From the NCBI RefSeq assembly GCF_013030945.1, contig NZ_JABBXF010000021.1:62001-126000 (forward strand): a stretch of 64,000 nucleotides of DNA, written 5' to 3'. Below are positions 1 through 9,137 of the stretch, piece after piece (the first letter of the stretch is position 1; each line of letters starts with the position of its first letter). The notes under the pieces were generated by a model. That model worked only from the letters and a program-made list of their open reading frames with translations, did not search any database and was not told where the DNA came from. The translations under genes were made by a program, and so were the position numbers. Origin of the DNA: Streptomyces morookaense. GTDB lineage: Bacteria; Actinomycetota; Actinomycetes; Streptomycetales; Streptomycetaceae.

Positions 1-413
1 ACATCGCCGCGGGCCACCCCGACCTCCTCCACCGCTCCCTGCGCACCACCCGCCGTCCCGATGTCCTCAAGATCGCCGTCACCCTCCGCGCCCTCGGCCG
101 CACCGGGCTCGGCGAACTCATCGAGCGGGTCTGTGCCCTGGCCCACCGCCTCGCCGACCTCGTCGACGCCCACCCCTCCTTCGTCCTCCACTCCCGTCCC
201 ACCCTCAGCACCGTCCTCTTCCGCCCCGTGAACTCCGACGACCGTTCCACCGGCAGCCTCCGCCGCCGCCTGCTCCACCACGGCCATGCCGTCCTCGGCC
301 GCGCCACCACCCCCGAAGGCCTCTGGCTCAAGGCCACCCTGCTCAACCCCCACACCCGCACCGACGACCTCCGCAACCTCCTGGAACTCGTGGAAGGCCA
401 CACCACCGGATGA
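1..413 (+). CDS. PLP-dependent lysine/ornithine decarboxylase (DesA-like), C-terminal part
   Basis: The open frame enters from the left edge and ends at TGA 411-413, giving about 136 residues of a C-terminus. The run RRPDVLKIAVTLRALGRTGL and the later GLWLKATLLNP resemble the C-terminal part of the group II PLP decarboxylases used in siderophore pathways, such as DesA, which makes cadaverine from lysine. The PLP-lysine lies upstream of the window, so substrate cannot be judged. The stop overlaps the next start (ATGA), so the two genes are translationally coupled. The hydroxylase that follows supports a hydroxamate siderophore role. Substrate (lysine or ornithine) is an inference. Confidence 0.75.
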   Translation, partial: IAAGHPDLLHRSLRTTRRPDVLKIAVTLRALGRTGLGELIERVCALAHRLADLVDAHPSFVLHSRPTLSTVLFRPVNSDDRSTGSLRRRLLHHGHAVLGRATTPEGLWLKATLLNPHTRTDDLRNLLELVEGHTTG

Positions 414-1837
414 CCACCCCCCAGCCCGCCCCGTCGGCCGCCGACCAGCCCCTGGACCTCGCCGGCATCGGCATCGGCCCGTTCAACCTCTCGCTCGCGG
501 CCCTCGCCCACCCCCTGCCTGATCTCCGCGCGGCCTTCTACGACCAGAACACCGCCTTCCAGTGGCACCCCGGCCTGCTCATCGAGGGCACGACGGTGCA
601 GGTCCCCTTTCTCGCCGACCTCGTCACGCTCGCCGACCCCACCAGCCCCTGGAGCTTCCTCAACTATCTGAGGACCCGCGAGCGCCTCTACCCCTTCTAC
701 TTCGCCGAGCGGCAGCACATCCAGCGCGCCGAGTACGACGCCTACTGCCGCTGGGTCAGCGAGAACCTCGAATCGCTCCACTTCGACCACCAGATCGACG
801 CCGTCCGCTGGAACCCCGAGCGCGTGCTCTTCGAGATCGACTACACCCAGCTCGACCGCGAGGGCGAGGCCGAGGCCCTCGGCCGCGCCTACACCCGCAA
901 CCTCGTCCTCGGCGTCGGCACCGCCCCCTACGTCCCCGAGCCGCTGCGCCCCCTGGCCGAGGCCCCCGCCGTCCCCGTGATCCACTCCGCCGACTACCTC
1001 GCCCACCGCGAACGGCTGCTCGCCGCCGAGCACATCACCGTCATCGGCTCGGGCCAGTCCGGCGCCGAGATCTTCCTCGACCTGCTGCGGCAGCGCCCCG
1101 TCGGGCGCGAGAAGCTCCACTGGCTCGCCCGCACCCCGGCCTTCGCGCCCATGGAGTACAGCAAGCTCGGGCTCGAACACTTCACGCCCGACTACACCCA
1201 TTACTTCCGCGCGCTCCCCGAGGGCGTACGGGACCAGCTCCTGCCCCAGCAGTGGCAGCTGCACAAGGGCATCGCCCCCGACACGATCACCGCCATCCAC
1301 GACGAGCTCTACCGCCGCAGCCTGCACGGCGGCTGGCCCGACGCCACCCTCACCCCGGGCGTCTTCGTCCGCACCGCCGGACGCGTCGGCACCACCCGGG
1401 TCGAGCTCCACCTCGAGCACACCCAGCAGAACGCCCGCTCACGCCTCACCACCGACGCCGTCGTCCTCGCCACCGGCTACCGCGAGCGCCGCGTCGAGAC
1501 CCTGCTCGCCGCGCTGGACCCGTACATCCGCCGCGACTCCAGCGGCCGCCCCCGCATCGACGAGCACCACCGCCTCGTCCTCGACCCCCTCGTCAAGGGC
1601 GCCGTCCATGTGCAGAACGCCGAGCTCCACACCCATGGCGTCGGCGCCCCCGACCTCGGCCTCGCCGCCTGGCGCAGCGCCACCATCCTCAACACCGTCA
1701 CCGGGAAGACCGTCTACCCGCTCCCGGACCGTACGGCCTTCACCACCTTCGGCCTGGAGCCGCGGCCCGTGCCGCGGCCCCAGCACCCGGCATCAGAAAA
1801 CCGGAACCCCATCCCGCGTCAGCTTCCAGTCCACTGA
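410..1837 (+). CDS. FAD/NADPH-dependent amine N-hydroxylase (DesB/IucD-like), siderophore biosynthesis
   Basis: A protein of 475 aa in the SidA/IucD/PvdA family, which N-hydroxylates lysine, ornithine or cadaverine to build hydroxamate siderophores. The FAD motif GIGIGP is at residues 19-24, the NADPH motif GSGQSGAE near 211 and the family ATGY motif near 353. The start overlaps the stop of the decarboxylase gene. The last ~25 residues (after TAFTTFGLEP) are proline-rich and overlap the 3' end of the convergent nucleotidase gene by 45 bp, so the tail may be a run-on into neighbouring DNA. The desC and desD genes that normally follow desB are not downstream. Confidence 0.85.
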   Translation: MTTPQPAPSAADQPLDLAGIGIGPFNLSLAALAHPLPDLRAAFYDQNTAFQWHPGLLIEGTTVQVPFLADLVTLADPTSPWSFLNYLRTRERLYPFYFAERQHIQRAEYDAYCRWVSENLESLHFDHQIDAVRWNPERVLFEIDYTQLDREGEAEALGRAYTRNLVLGVGTAPYVPEPLRPLAEAPAVPVIHSADYLAHRERLLAAEHITVIGSGQSGAEIFLDLLRQRPVGREKLHWLARTPAFAPMEYSKLGLEHFTPDYTHYFRALPEGVRDQLLPQQWQLHKGIAPDTITAIHDELYRRSLHGGWPDATLTPGVFVRTAGRVGTTRVELHLEHTQQNARSRLTTDAVVLATGYRERRVETLLAALDPYIRRDSSGRPRIDEHHRLVLDPLVKGAVHVQNAELHTHGVGAPDLGLAAWRSATILNTVTGKTVYPLPDRTAFTTFGLEPRPVPRPQHPASENRNPIPRQLPVH

Positions 1838-3601
1838 GGCGAACCGGCTCACGTCGACCGCCCCCTGTGCCTTAAGCCAGTTGATGATCGTGTTACGGAT
1901 CTCCTCCGAATTCGCCCACAGCTGCTTGGCCTTGGCGACGTGCGGGAAGTTCCCGCCGCCGCTGGCCCGGTAGTTGTTCACCGCGAACACGAACTGCGCC
2001 GCATCGTCCAGCGGCTTCCCGTCGAACGACAGCTTGCCGATCCGCTCGCCCGGGGCCTTCGCAATGTCGATCTCGTACGAGAGGCCGCCGACGACGTCGT
2101 AATTGAAGTCCGGAATCGACTCGGCGTTCGTCAGCTTCGCCGGGTCGACGGGCGCACCGGCCGCGGTCCGTGCGTAGTAGTGCGCCGAGAACTCCAGGTA
2201 CGCGCGCAGCTGGGCACCCGTCATCAGGCGGGCCTCCAGCGTGTTCTCGAACGGGTACAGCCCGGCCGCCGACCGGATCGTCACCTTCCCCGCCGGCATC
2301 GAGGCCGTCCGGGAGAAGCAGGACGCCTGCGACAGCACCGGCAGCGAGGCGTACTGCGTCCCGGCCAGCGCCGCCTTCACCGTCTCGGCCTGCACATGGT
2401 TGATGAGCTTGATGATGGGCGTGTCCTTGTACGGGGCCTCCGCCGCGCTCATGGCCGCCGATGACGTGCTGATCACCTGGTTCACGTAGGCCACCACCTT
2501 GCGGTGCTGCCCGGTGAGGAGACCGGTGATCTTCTTGTCCTCGGGAACCGTGTTGGAGTTCAGCACCTTCGCCGACGCCGACTCCACGTGCCACCCGCCC
2601 CGCTCCCACACGAGGGCGAAGTCGAACACGGTCAGCCGCTGGCCCCACTTCAGCGGCTCGGACAGCACCACCTGCTTGCCCGTCGCCTTGTTCGTCACCC
2701 GGAGCTCGGGGATCTCCACGTGCGCGTGGCCCACCAGCACCGCATCGATCCCCGGCACCTTCTCGGCCACCAGCGCCGCCGAGTTCTCGATGTACGGCAG
2801 CTGGTCGCCGTACGACGAGGTGCCGCTCGCCCCCGCGTGCGCGGCCACGATCACCACGTCCGCACCCATCGACCGCAGCTTCGGCACCCACTTCGCCGCC
2901 TGCTCCTCCAAGCCCGGGAACAGCATTTTGCCCTGGACATTCGCCTTGTCCCAGATGGCGATTCCCGGGTTCGTCAGCCCCAGAATCGCGACGCGCACAT
3001 CACGGCCGTGCGGTGTGCGCACCCGCTTGATCACATACGGCCGGAAGGCGGGCTTCATCGTCTTCGCGTCCAGCGCATTCGCCGCCAGCAGCGGGAAACG
3101 GCACTGCTCCTCGAACTTCCGCAGCACCGGAATACCGTAATTGAACTCGTGATTGCCGACGGCCGCCGCGTCGTAGCCGATCGCATTCATCGCGGCCGCC
3201 ATCGGGTGCACCGGGCCGTGCGCCTTGGTGATCGGCTCCACCCGGGCGTAGTAGTACGACAGCTGGGTGCCCTGAATCGTGTCACCCGCGTCGATGAGCA
3301 GGGTGTTGTGACGCCCCTTCTCCTTGCGGACCTGGTCCACCAGCGTCGAAATCTTCGCCAGGCCCACGTCGTTGTGCGCCTTGTCCTCGAACCGGGCGTC
3401 GGTGAAGTAGTCCCAGTCGAAGACATTGCCGTGCAGGTCCGTGGTGCCCATCACGGTCAGCGCGAAGCGCTTCTTCCGGCCCCCGGACCGGTCCGGGCCC
3501 GCCTCCGCGGCCACGGCGGGAGCGCCCAGCCCTCCCGCGAGCGCCACCCCCGCCCCGGTTGCGGCGGTACGTCCCAGAAAGTCCCTGCGGTCGATCGGCA
3601 T
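1793..3601 (-). CDS. Tat-exported 5'-nucleotidase / 2',3'-cyclic phosphodiesterase (UshA-like)
   Basis: A protein of 602 aa. The N-terminus carries a twin-arginine signal (RRDFLG, then an alanine/glycine-rich hydrophobic stretch ending near AVAAEAG), so it is exported folded. The metallophosphoesterase motifs follow in order: TTDLHGN, DAGDTIQG, GNHEFNYG and GHAHVEIP, which bind the two metals. The C-terminal half has the 5'-nucleotidase substrate domain. The likely role is extracellular nucleotide scavenging. It converges on the DesB-like gene with a 45-bp overlap and is divergent from the SIMPL-domain gene. Confidence 0.9.
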   Translation of the reverse strand: MPIDRRDFLGRTAATGAGVALAGGLGAPAVAAEAGPDRSGGRKKRFALTVMGTTDLHGNVFDWDYFTDARFEDKAHNDVGLAKISTLVDQVRKEKGRHNTLLIDAGDTIQGTQLSYYYARVEPITKAHGPVHPMAAAMNAIGYDAAAVGNHEFNYGIPVLRKFEEQCRFPLLAANALDAKTMKPAFRPYVIKRVRTPHGRDVRVAILGLTNPGIAIWDKANVQGKMLFPGLEEQAAKWVPKLRSMGADVVIVAAHAGASGTSSYGDQLPYIENSAALVAEKVPGIDAVLVGHAHVEIPELRVTNKATGKQVVLSEPLKWGQRLTVFDFALVWERGGWHVESASAKVLNSNTVPEDKKITGLLTGQHRKVVAYVNQVISTSSAAMSAAEAPYKDTPIIKLINHVQAETVKAALAGTQYASLPVLSQASCFSRTASMPAGKVTIRSAAGLYPFENTLEARLMTGAQLRAYLEFSAHYYARTAAGAPVDPAKLTNAESIPDFNYDVVGGLSYEIDIAKAPGERIGKLSFDGKPLDDAAQFVFAVNNYRASGGGNFPHVAKAKQLWANSEEIRNTIINWLKAQGAVDVSRFASVDWKLTRDGVPVF

Positions 3602-3724
3602 ACGTTCTCCCCATCCGTATCAGCTCACCATGCCTACAACGCGCGTAGATTGTGACCGAGCAATCCGTCCTGCAACACCCTTGCCAGGTTGCAATCGGAT
3701 GACTACCGGCACACGCTGGCCCGC

Positions 3725-4444
3725 ATGACCGAACACGCGATCCCCGCAGGCCAGGCCCATCTCCCGTACGGCACCCCGGACGTCCCCCGGATCGCCGTCC
3801 GCGGCGAGGCCCGTCTGGAGGTCGACCCCGAGACGGCCCGCATCGGCATCTGCATCAACGCCCGCGGCACCGACCGCCGCGCCGCCCTCGACGATCTGAC
3901 CCGCCGCAACCAGTACGTCGTCGACCTGATCCGCGGCTACGGCAGCGAGGTCGAGAAGCTGGAGACCGGCTCCTTCACCCTCACCCCCCAGCTCACCGAG
4001 CGCGGCCGGCACGAGCGCGTCCGCGCCTACCTCGGCACCGTCCATCTCACGGCGACGCTCAACGACTTCACCGCTCTGGGTGAACTCGTCACGCGCCTCG
4101 CCGACCTCGACCTCACCCGTGTCGACGGGCCCTGGTGGGGCCTCCGCCCCCACTCGCCCGCATATCGCGAGGCCCGGCAGCAGGCGGTCCGCGAAGCCGT
4201 CCAGCGCGCCCGCGAATACGCCGCGGCCCTCGGGGCGGAACTCACCGCCGTCGTCGAAATCGCCGACGCGGGCGCCGAGAACACCGTCCAGTCCGCGATG
4301 CCTCCCGCCCCCGGCGGAGTGATGCGCGCCGGTTACGGCGGGGCCGCTCCCGCGCCCGCCCCCGCACTCGACCTCGAACCGCAGCGCCAGACCGTTTACG
4401 CCCACGTCAACGCGCGCTTTACGATGACCCGCCCGGTTCTCTGA
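3725..4444 (+). CDS. SIMPL-domain (DUF541) protein
   Basis: A protein of 239 aa from ATG 3725. An in-frame TTG at 3689 would add 12 residues; neither start has a strong Shine-Dalgarno sequence. The run RIAVRGEARLEVDPETARI and the repeated alpha/beta pattern are typical of SIMPL (DUF541) proteins. No catalytic motif is visible and the function of the family in actinomycetes is poorly defined. A proline/alanine-rich linker lies near residues 210-220. There is no signal peptide. It appears monocistronic, between the divergent nucleotidase and pyk. Confidence 0.75.
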   Translation: MTEHAIPAGQAHLPYGTPDVPRIAVRGEARLEVDPETARIGICINARGTDRRAALDDLTRRNQYVVDLIRGYGSEVEKLETGSFTLTPQLTERGRHERVRAYLGTVHLTATLNDFTALGELVTRLADLDLTRVDGPWWGLRPHSPAYREARQQAVREAVQRAREYAAALGAELTAVVEIADAGAENTVQSAMPPAPGGVMRAGYGGAAPAPAPALDLEPQRQTVYAHVNARFTMTRPVL

Positions 4445-4578
4445 GGGCACGCGCCGAACTGCTCATCGGAGCGGGCCCCTGCACGTTTCACAAGTTGTCA
4501 ACAAGCTTTTACGCAACCGACGTTGGGGTGTTGCGGCGCACCAATTCTCTACCCACTGGTAGGCCCTAAGGTCGTGCC

Positions 4579-6033
4579 ATGCGCCGAGCGAAAATCGTCT
4601 GCACCCTGGGGCCCGCCACCGACTCGTACGAGCAGATCAAGGCACTCGTCGAAGCCGGCATGGATGTCGCCCGCTTCAACCTCAGCCACGGCACCTACGC
4701 CGAGCACGAGGCGCGGTACCAGCGAGTGCGCAAGGCGGCCGAGGAAACCGGCCGCAACGTCGGCATCCTCGCCGACCTTCAAGGCCCGAAGATCCGCCTC
4801 GGCCGCTTCCGCGAAGGCCCGGTACTCCTTGAACGCGGTGATGAATTCACCATCACCGTCGAGGAGATCGAGGGCGACCGGCATCAATGCGGCACCACCT
4901 ACGAGGGGCTGGCGGGGGACGTCGCCAAGGGCGAGCGCATCCTCGTCGACGACGGCCGCGTCACCCTGGAGGTCACCGAGGTCGACGGCCCCCGTGTGAA
5001 GACCATGGTCCTCGAGGGCGGCATGGTCTCCGATCACAAGGGCCTCAACCTCCCCGGCGTCGCCGTCTCCGTCCCCGCCCTCTCGGAGAAGGACGTCGAG
5101 GACCTCCGCTGGGCCCTGCGCAACGGCATCGACATCATCGCCCTGTCCTTCGTGCGCACCGCCCACGACATCGACCATGTGCACCGCGTCATGGACGAGG
5201 AGGGCCGCCGTGCCTTCGTCATCGCCAAGATCGAGAAGCCGCAGGCGGTCCACAATCTGGAGAGCATCGTCGCCGCCTTCGACGGCCTGATGGTCGCGCG
5301 TGGTGACCTGGGTGTCGAAATGCCGCTGGAATCGGTCCCGATCGTGCAGAAGCGGGCCATCAAGCTGGCGAAGCGGAACGCCAAGCCGGTGATCGTCGCG
5401 ACGCAGATGCTCGACTCGATGATCGACTCCTCGCGTCCCACCCGGGCGGAGGCCTCGGACGTCGCCAACGCGGTGATCGACGGCACGGACGCCGTCATGC
5501 TCTCGGGTGAAACGAGCGTGGGGAAGCACCCCGTCGAAACGGTGAAGACGATGTGCCGCATCGTGCGCGCGGCAGAGGAGGACGTCCTGGCGAAGGGGCT
5601 TCCCCCGCTGACCGAGCGCAGCAAACCCCGTACCCAGGGCGGCGCGGTGGCCCGTGCGGCCGCCGAGATGGGCGACTTCCTGGGCGCCAAGTTCCTGGTC
5701 GCCTTCACTCAATCCGGTGATACGGTCCGCCGGCTCTCGCGGTACCGCTCCCCGATCCCGCTGCTGGCGTTCACGCCGGAGCCGGCGACGCGGTCGCAGC
5801 TGAATCTGACGTGGGGCGTCGAGACGTTCCTGGGCCCGATGGTCCAGACGACGGACGAGATGGTCGAGCAGGTGGACGAGTACCTGCTGCGGATCGGCCG
5901 TTGCCGCAAGGGCGACATGGTCATCATCACGGCGGGCTCCCCGCCGGGCATGGCCGGGACCACGAACCTGGTGCGGGTCCACCACATCGGGGAGGACGAT
6001 GCGCCTGCGACGCCGGAGACCGGTGTGGTCTGA
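4579..6033 (+). CDS. pyk: Pyruvate kinase
   Basis: Cytosolic glycolytic enzyme converting phosphoenolpyruvate and ADP to pyruvate and ATP; 484 aa, a normal bacterial length. The N-terminus KIVCTLGPA, the region ARFNLSHG, the phosphate/metal segment ILADLQGPKIRLG and the active-site signature with Lys in VIAKIEKPQA followed by MVARGDLGVE are all intact. The ATG at 4579 is the first plausible start. Upstream is a 134-bp spacer with a small palindrome at 4549-4562 (CTACC-cact-GGTAG) just before the gene. In relatives this gene neighbours the ANTAR regulator; here about 12 kb of fluorometabolite genes separates them. Confidence 0.97.
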   Translation: MRRAKIVCTLGPATDSYEQIKALVEAGMDVARFNLSHGTYAEHEARYQRVRKAAEETGRNVGILADLQGPKIRLGRFREGPVLLERGDEFTITVEEIEGDRHQCGTTYEGLAGDVAKGERILVDDGRVTLEVTEVDGPRVKTMVLEGGMVSDHKGLNLPGVAVSVPALSEKDVEDLRWALRNGIDIIALSFVRTAHDIDHVHRVMDEEGRRAFVIAKIEKPQAVHNLESIVAAFDGLMVARGDLGVEMPLESVPIVQKRAIKLAKRNAKPVIVATQMLDSMIDSSRPTRAEASDVANAVIDGTDAVMLSGETSVGKHPVETVKTMCRIVRAAEEDVLAKGLPPLTERSKPRTQGGAVARAAAEMGDFLGAKFLVAFTQSGDTVRRLSRYRSPIPLLAFTPEPATRSQLNLTWGVETFLGPMVQTTDEMVEQVDEYLLRIGRCRKGDMVIITAGSPPGMAGTTNLVRVHHIGEDDAPATPETGVV

Positions 6034-6353
6034 CGGCATCGCGTCAAGTTTTGTTCGCCGGCCCCTTCAGGTTTCGGCCAGGTCCTGCCGGTCCCATGAG
6101 TCCCACGCGCACCGGATGTCCGGAGCGGCGGGGCGCGTCGGCGCTGTGCAAGGGCGCACGACGGTGCATGCACCGGCGCTCGCTCCCCGCACCGTGTGCC
6201 CGGCGAACGCCCCGCACGATGGCCGGAGTTCACGCTTTTTCTCCCTCCGGACAGGTGCACACTGGATATACGCGTTCGAGGCACCGCCTCCGACGGCATC
6301 CCCTGGCCCGGCTCGTGGGATCCGCGCGTGCTGATCGGTTCAGGAGGGGTCTC
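6034..6353. promoter_or_regulatory. 320-bp spacer between pyk and the LuxR gene with GTGCA-type palindromes
   Basis: No gene is visible. The spacer holds a perfect 14-bp palindrome CGGTGCATGCACCG (6162-6175), a related inverted repeat GTGC-N6-GCAC (6146-6159) and a third GTGCAC near 6256-6261. An AT-rich patch GATATA (6265-6270) in otherwise GC-rich DNA could be a -10 element, but no convincing -35 was found. A Shine-Dalgarno AGGAGG lies at 6342-6347, six bases before TTG 6354. The repeated half-sites look like operators for a dimeric regulator; this is inference. Confidence 0.45.
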
Positions 6354-7028
6354 TTGGTCACGGTCCTGTTGTGCGCGCACAATCTGCTGATCCGCACGGG
6401 CCTGCGGAAGGTCCTGGAGGACGACGCGTACATCCACGTGGCAGCAGAGGCGGGGAGCGCCGACGAGGCCGTCGAGCTCGCACAGCGGCACCAACCGGAC
6501 GTCGTGTTCGTCGAGTTGGACATGCCCCACGGCGAAGGCCTGAGGATCGGCCGCATGCTGACCGGCACCGGCGACCGCCCGGCCGGGGTGGTGTTCATCG
6601 CGCAGTCCTTCGACTCGGCCACCGCGCTCCGCGGACTGCTCGCCGGGGCCCGCGCGTTCCTGGCGAAGAGCGACACGCCCCGCCAGCTGGTGGCCGCGGT
6701 CCACGCGGTGGCCGGCGGGTACACCGTGCTGCCGTCCGCCGTCACCGCTGCGCTGGAGCCCTGGGCGATGCTCTCGACGGCCTTCACGGCGCCCGCGTCG
6801 TCGGACGTCTTCGGCCTGCTGACCGACCGGGAGCTGGAAGTGCTCCGGCTGCTGGCCACCGGGATGTCCAACGGCGAGATCGCCGGATTCCTGTCGCTCG
6901 GCGAGGCCACCGTGAAGTCCCATGTGTCGCGGCTGCTCTCCAAACTGGGCCTGCGCAACCGGTCCCAGGCGGTGGCCCGGGCCTACGGCACGGGCCTGAT
7001 GGGCGTCCCCGCCCGCGCCGCCCAGTAG
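6354..7028 (+). CDS. LuxR/NarL-type regulator with a degenerate receiver domain
   Basis: A protein of 224 aa from TTG 6354, chosen because AGGAGG lies six bases upstream. The N-terminal receiver-like domain lacks the acidic pair (VLLCAHNLL where VLIADDH is usual) and has Glu where the phosphorylated Asp should be (FVELDMP). The C-terminal LuxR helix-turn-helix is intact: LTDRELEVLRLLATGMSNGE then ATVKSHVSRLLSKLGL. It is therefore probably not controlled by a histidine kinase and could be constitutive or ligand-controlled. No kinase gene is nearby. It sits at the left edge of the fluorometabolite cluster and may control it. It converges on the DUF190 gene with a 12-bp gap. Confidence 0.85.
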   Translation: MVTVLLCAHNLLIRTGLRKVLEDDAYIHVAAEAGSADEAVELAQRHQPDVVFVELDMPHGEGLRIGRMLTGTGDRPAGVVFIAQSFDSATALRGLLAGARAFLAKSDTPRQLVAAVHAVAGGYTVLPSAVTAALEPWAMLSTAFTAPASSDVFGLLTDRELEVLRLLATGMSNGEIAGFLSLGEATVKSHVSRLLSKLGLRNRSQAVARAYGTGLMGVPARAAQ

Positions 7029-7040
7029 CGGTCCCGCCGG

Positions 7041-7340
7041 TCAGGCGGTCGTCACCACGTCCAGGACGGCGAGGCTGCCCGGCGCGATCTCCCGCAGGGA
7101 CATGCGGAACAGCGCGATGCGGTCGGCGGTGTCGACGAAGAGCAGCATCAGCGGCCGGTCCTGCGCGAGCCCGAGCCCCCGCCGGCGCCGCACGGTCCGC
7201 GACTCGCCGAAGCCCGCGACGCAGGGCAGCACGGTCGCACCGCGCAGACCGTGCTGCCGTGCGTGCCGGACGATCTCGACGTACAGCGGGGAGTGCCCGG
7301 CGGTGTCGGTGGTCCTGACGAACACCGTCAGACGATGCAT
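7041..7340 (-). CDS. DUF190 (UPF0166) family protein, left copy
   Basis: A protein of 99 aa from ATG 7340. The layout LTVFVRTTD..PLYVEIVRHARQHGLRGATVL..GFGES..PLMLLFVDTADRI matches DUF190, a small PII-like fold family. DUF190 genes are commonly found beside crcB/fluc fluoride-channel genes, so its presence next to fluorinase genes fits a fluoride-related role. No crcB is in the window. It lies 70 bp downstream of the SAH hydrolase gene on the same strand, so the two probably form an operon. It is diverged from the second DUF190 at 17782 and lacks that copy's canonical RG before the GFG motif. Biochemical function is unknown. Confidence 0.8.
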   Translation of the reverse strand: MHRLTVFVRTTDTAGHSPLYVEIVRHARQHGLRGATVLPCVAGFGESRTVRRRRGLGLAQDRPLMLLFVDTADRIALFRMSLREIAPGSLAVLDVVTTA

Positions 7341-7410
7341 GGTGGCCCCCCGCGGAGTGCCCTCGGACCGCCCGGCCGTACGTTTCCGCCGTCCCGGCCG
7401 GAGCACTGCC

Positions 7411-8874
7411 TCAGTAGCGGTAGTGGTCGGGTTTGAACGGACCGTCGGGTGACACGCCGATGTAGTCGGCCTGTTGCTTTGTCAGCCGGGTCAAGTGCAC
7501 GTTGAGTGCCTCCAGATGCAGCCGGGCGACCTTCTCGTCGAGATGCTTGGGCAGCCGGTGCACCCCCACGGGGTACTCCTCGGAGCGGGCGAAGAGTTCG
7601 AGCTGGGCGATGACCTGGTTGGCGAAGCTCGTCGACATGACGAAGCTCGGATGCCCGGTGGCGTTGCCGAGATTGAGCAGCCGCCCCTCGCTCAGCACGA
7701 TCACGGCGTGGCCGTCGGGGAACTCCCACAGGTCCACCTGGGGTTTGACGGTCACCCGCCGGATCCCCGGGAAGGCCTCCAGGCCCGCCATGTCGATCTC
7801 GTTGTCGAAGTGCCCGATGTTGCCCACGACGGTCTGGTGCTTCATACGGGCCATGTGTTCGGCCTTGACGATGTCCCGGTTGCCCGTGGCGGTCACGACG
7901 ATGTCCGCCGTGGGCAACATCTCCTCCAGGGTGGCGACCGCGTAGCCGTCCATGGCCGCCTGGAGCGCACAGATCGGATCGACCTCGGTCACCGTCACCT
8001 TCGCCCCCTGGCCGCGCAGTGCTTCCGCACACCCCTTGCCCACGTCGCCGTAGCCGCACACCACGACGGTCTTCCCGCCGATCAGCACATCCGTGCCCCG
8101 CTTGATGCCGTCGATGAGCGAGTGCCGGCAGCCGTAGCGGTTGTCGAACTTCGACTTGGTCACGGAGTCGTTGACGTTGATCGCGGGGAAGAGCAGATGG
8201 CCCGAGCGGTGCATGTCGTACAGCCGCAGCACGCCCGTCGTGGTCTCCTCGGAGACGCCCCGGATGCCCTGGGCGACGGTGGTCCAGCGCCGGGGGTCCT
8301 CCGCCAGGCTGCGCCGCAGGAGTTCGAGGATCACGGCCTCGTCGCGCGAGGCGGCGGAGGACGCCGACGGGACCGTGCCCGCCTTCTCGTACTCCACGCC
8401 CTTGTGGACCAGCAGCGTGGCGTCGCCGCCGTCGTCGACGATCAGGTCGGGGCCGCCTTCCGCCCAGGTCAGGGCCCGCTCGGTGCACCACCAGTAGTCC
8501 TCCAGGGACTCGCCCTTCCAGGCGAACACCGGTACCCCGCGCGGCTCCTGAGGGGTTCCGTGCGGTCCGACGACCACCGCGGCGGCCGCGTGGTCCTGCG
8601 TGGAGAAGATGTTGCAGCTCGCCCACCGCACCTGTGCGCCGAGCGCCACCAGCGTCTCGATCAGCACCGCGGTCTGCACGGTCATGTGCAGGGACCCGGT
8701 GATCCGGGCGCCCCGCAGCGGCCGGGCGGCGGCGTACTCCTCCCGCAGGGCCATCAGGCCCGGCATCTCGTGCTCCGCCATGCCGATCTCGCGGCGGCCG
8801 AAGTCCGCCGCCGACAGGTCGGCCACCTTGAACTCGGACACCACCGGCATCGGTTCCGGGGAAACAGCGCCCAC
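7411..8874 (-). CDS. flI: S-adenosyl-L-homocysteine hydrolase, cluster copy (FlI-like)
   Basis: A protein of 487 aa that cleaves SAH to adenosine and homocysteine using bound NAD. GTG 8874 is preferred because GGGAG lies six bases upstream; ATG 8850 is a fallback. The substrate-domain segment [20 protein letters not shown], the NAD-binding [16 protein letters not shown] and [11 protein letters not shown] are intact. SAH inhibits the fluorinase, and the S. cattleya fl cluster has an SAH hydrolase named FlI, so removal of inhibitor is the expected role. The gene is divergent from the antiporter gene and co-oriented with the left DUF190 gene. It is presumably additional to a housekeeping ahcY elsewhere. 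Confidence 0.93.
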   Translation of the reverse strand: MGAVSPEPMPVVSEFKVADLSAADFGRREIGMAEHEMPGLMALREEYAAARPLRGARITGSLHMTVQTAVLIETLVALGAQVRWASCNIFSTQDHAAAAVVVGPHGTPQEPRGVPVFAWKGESLEDYWWCTERALTWAEGGPDLIVDDGGDATLLVHKGVEYEKAGTVPSASSAASRDEAVILELLRRSLAEDPRRWTTVAQGIRGVSEETTTGVLRLYDMHRSGHLLFPAINVNDSVTKSKFDNRYGCRHSLIDGIKRGTDVLIGGKTVVVCGYGDVGKGCAEALRGQGAKVTVTEVDPICALQAAMDGYAVATLEEMLPTADIVVTATGNRDIVKAEHMARMKHQTVVGNIGHFDNEIDMAGLEAFPGIRRVTVKPQVDLWEFPDGHAVIVLSEGRLLNLGNATGHPSFVMSTSFANQVIAQLELFARSEEYPVGVHRLPKHLDEKVARLHLEALNVHLTRLTKQQADYIGVSPDGPFKPDHYRY

Positions 8875-9137
8875 CGGGGACTCCCATCATCGGGCTGGGT
8901 CGAGGGATTCGGAGGAAGTGTCGCCGCATTCGGCGGCAGGATCATCCCCCTGACTGCCGAATTCCCGGCTCCCCCGGGAGGTGGAGTTCCCCGCCCTTTC
9001 CGTCTTCCGAATGAGCCCGCAAGGTTGAGGGGCGGAGAGCGGTGGTTGAACTCCGTTGGCTGCATGGACGGTTGCCCGTCGGCAGGGGTATCAAGGAATT
9101 CGGTGTCCGGCGGGCCGTCGCGGGGGTGGGTGTACGA
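8875..9137. promoter_or_regulatory. Divergent control region between flI-like and flH-like genes
   Basis: A 263-bp spacer serving two divergent transcripts. It has a CGCCG-catt-CGGCG inverted repeat (8922-8935) and a palindromic block CTCCC-cc-GGGAG (8969-8980) nested in TCCCGG-ctccc-CCGGGA (8963-8979). These are possible operators or small hairpins. No confident -10/-35 pair was found on either strand. I looked for SAH and fluoride riboswitch cores and did not recognise either. Confidence 0.4.

Noticed and set aside
4549..4562. CTACC-cact-GGTAG palindrome before pyk as a defined operator
   Set aside because: Only a 5-bp repeat with no other copy seen in the window; recorded but not strong enough to assign.
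8875..9137. SAH riboswitch upstream of the SAH hydrolase gene
   Set aside because: The conserved core sequence was not recognisable; only simple palindromes are present.
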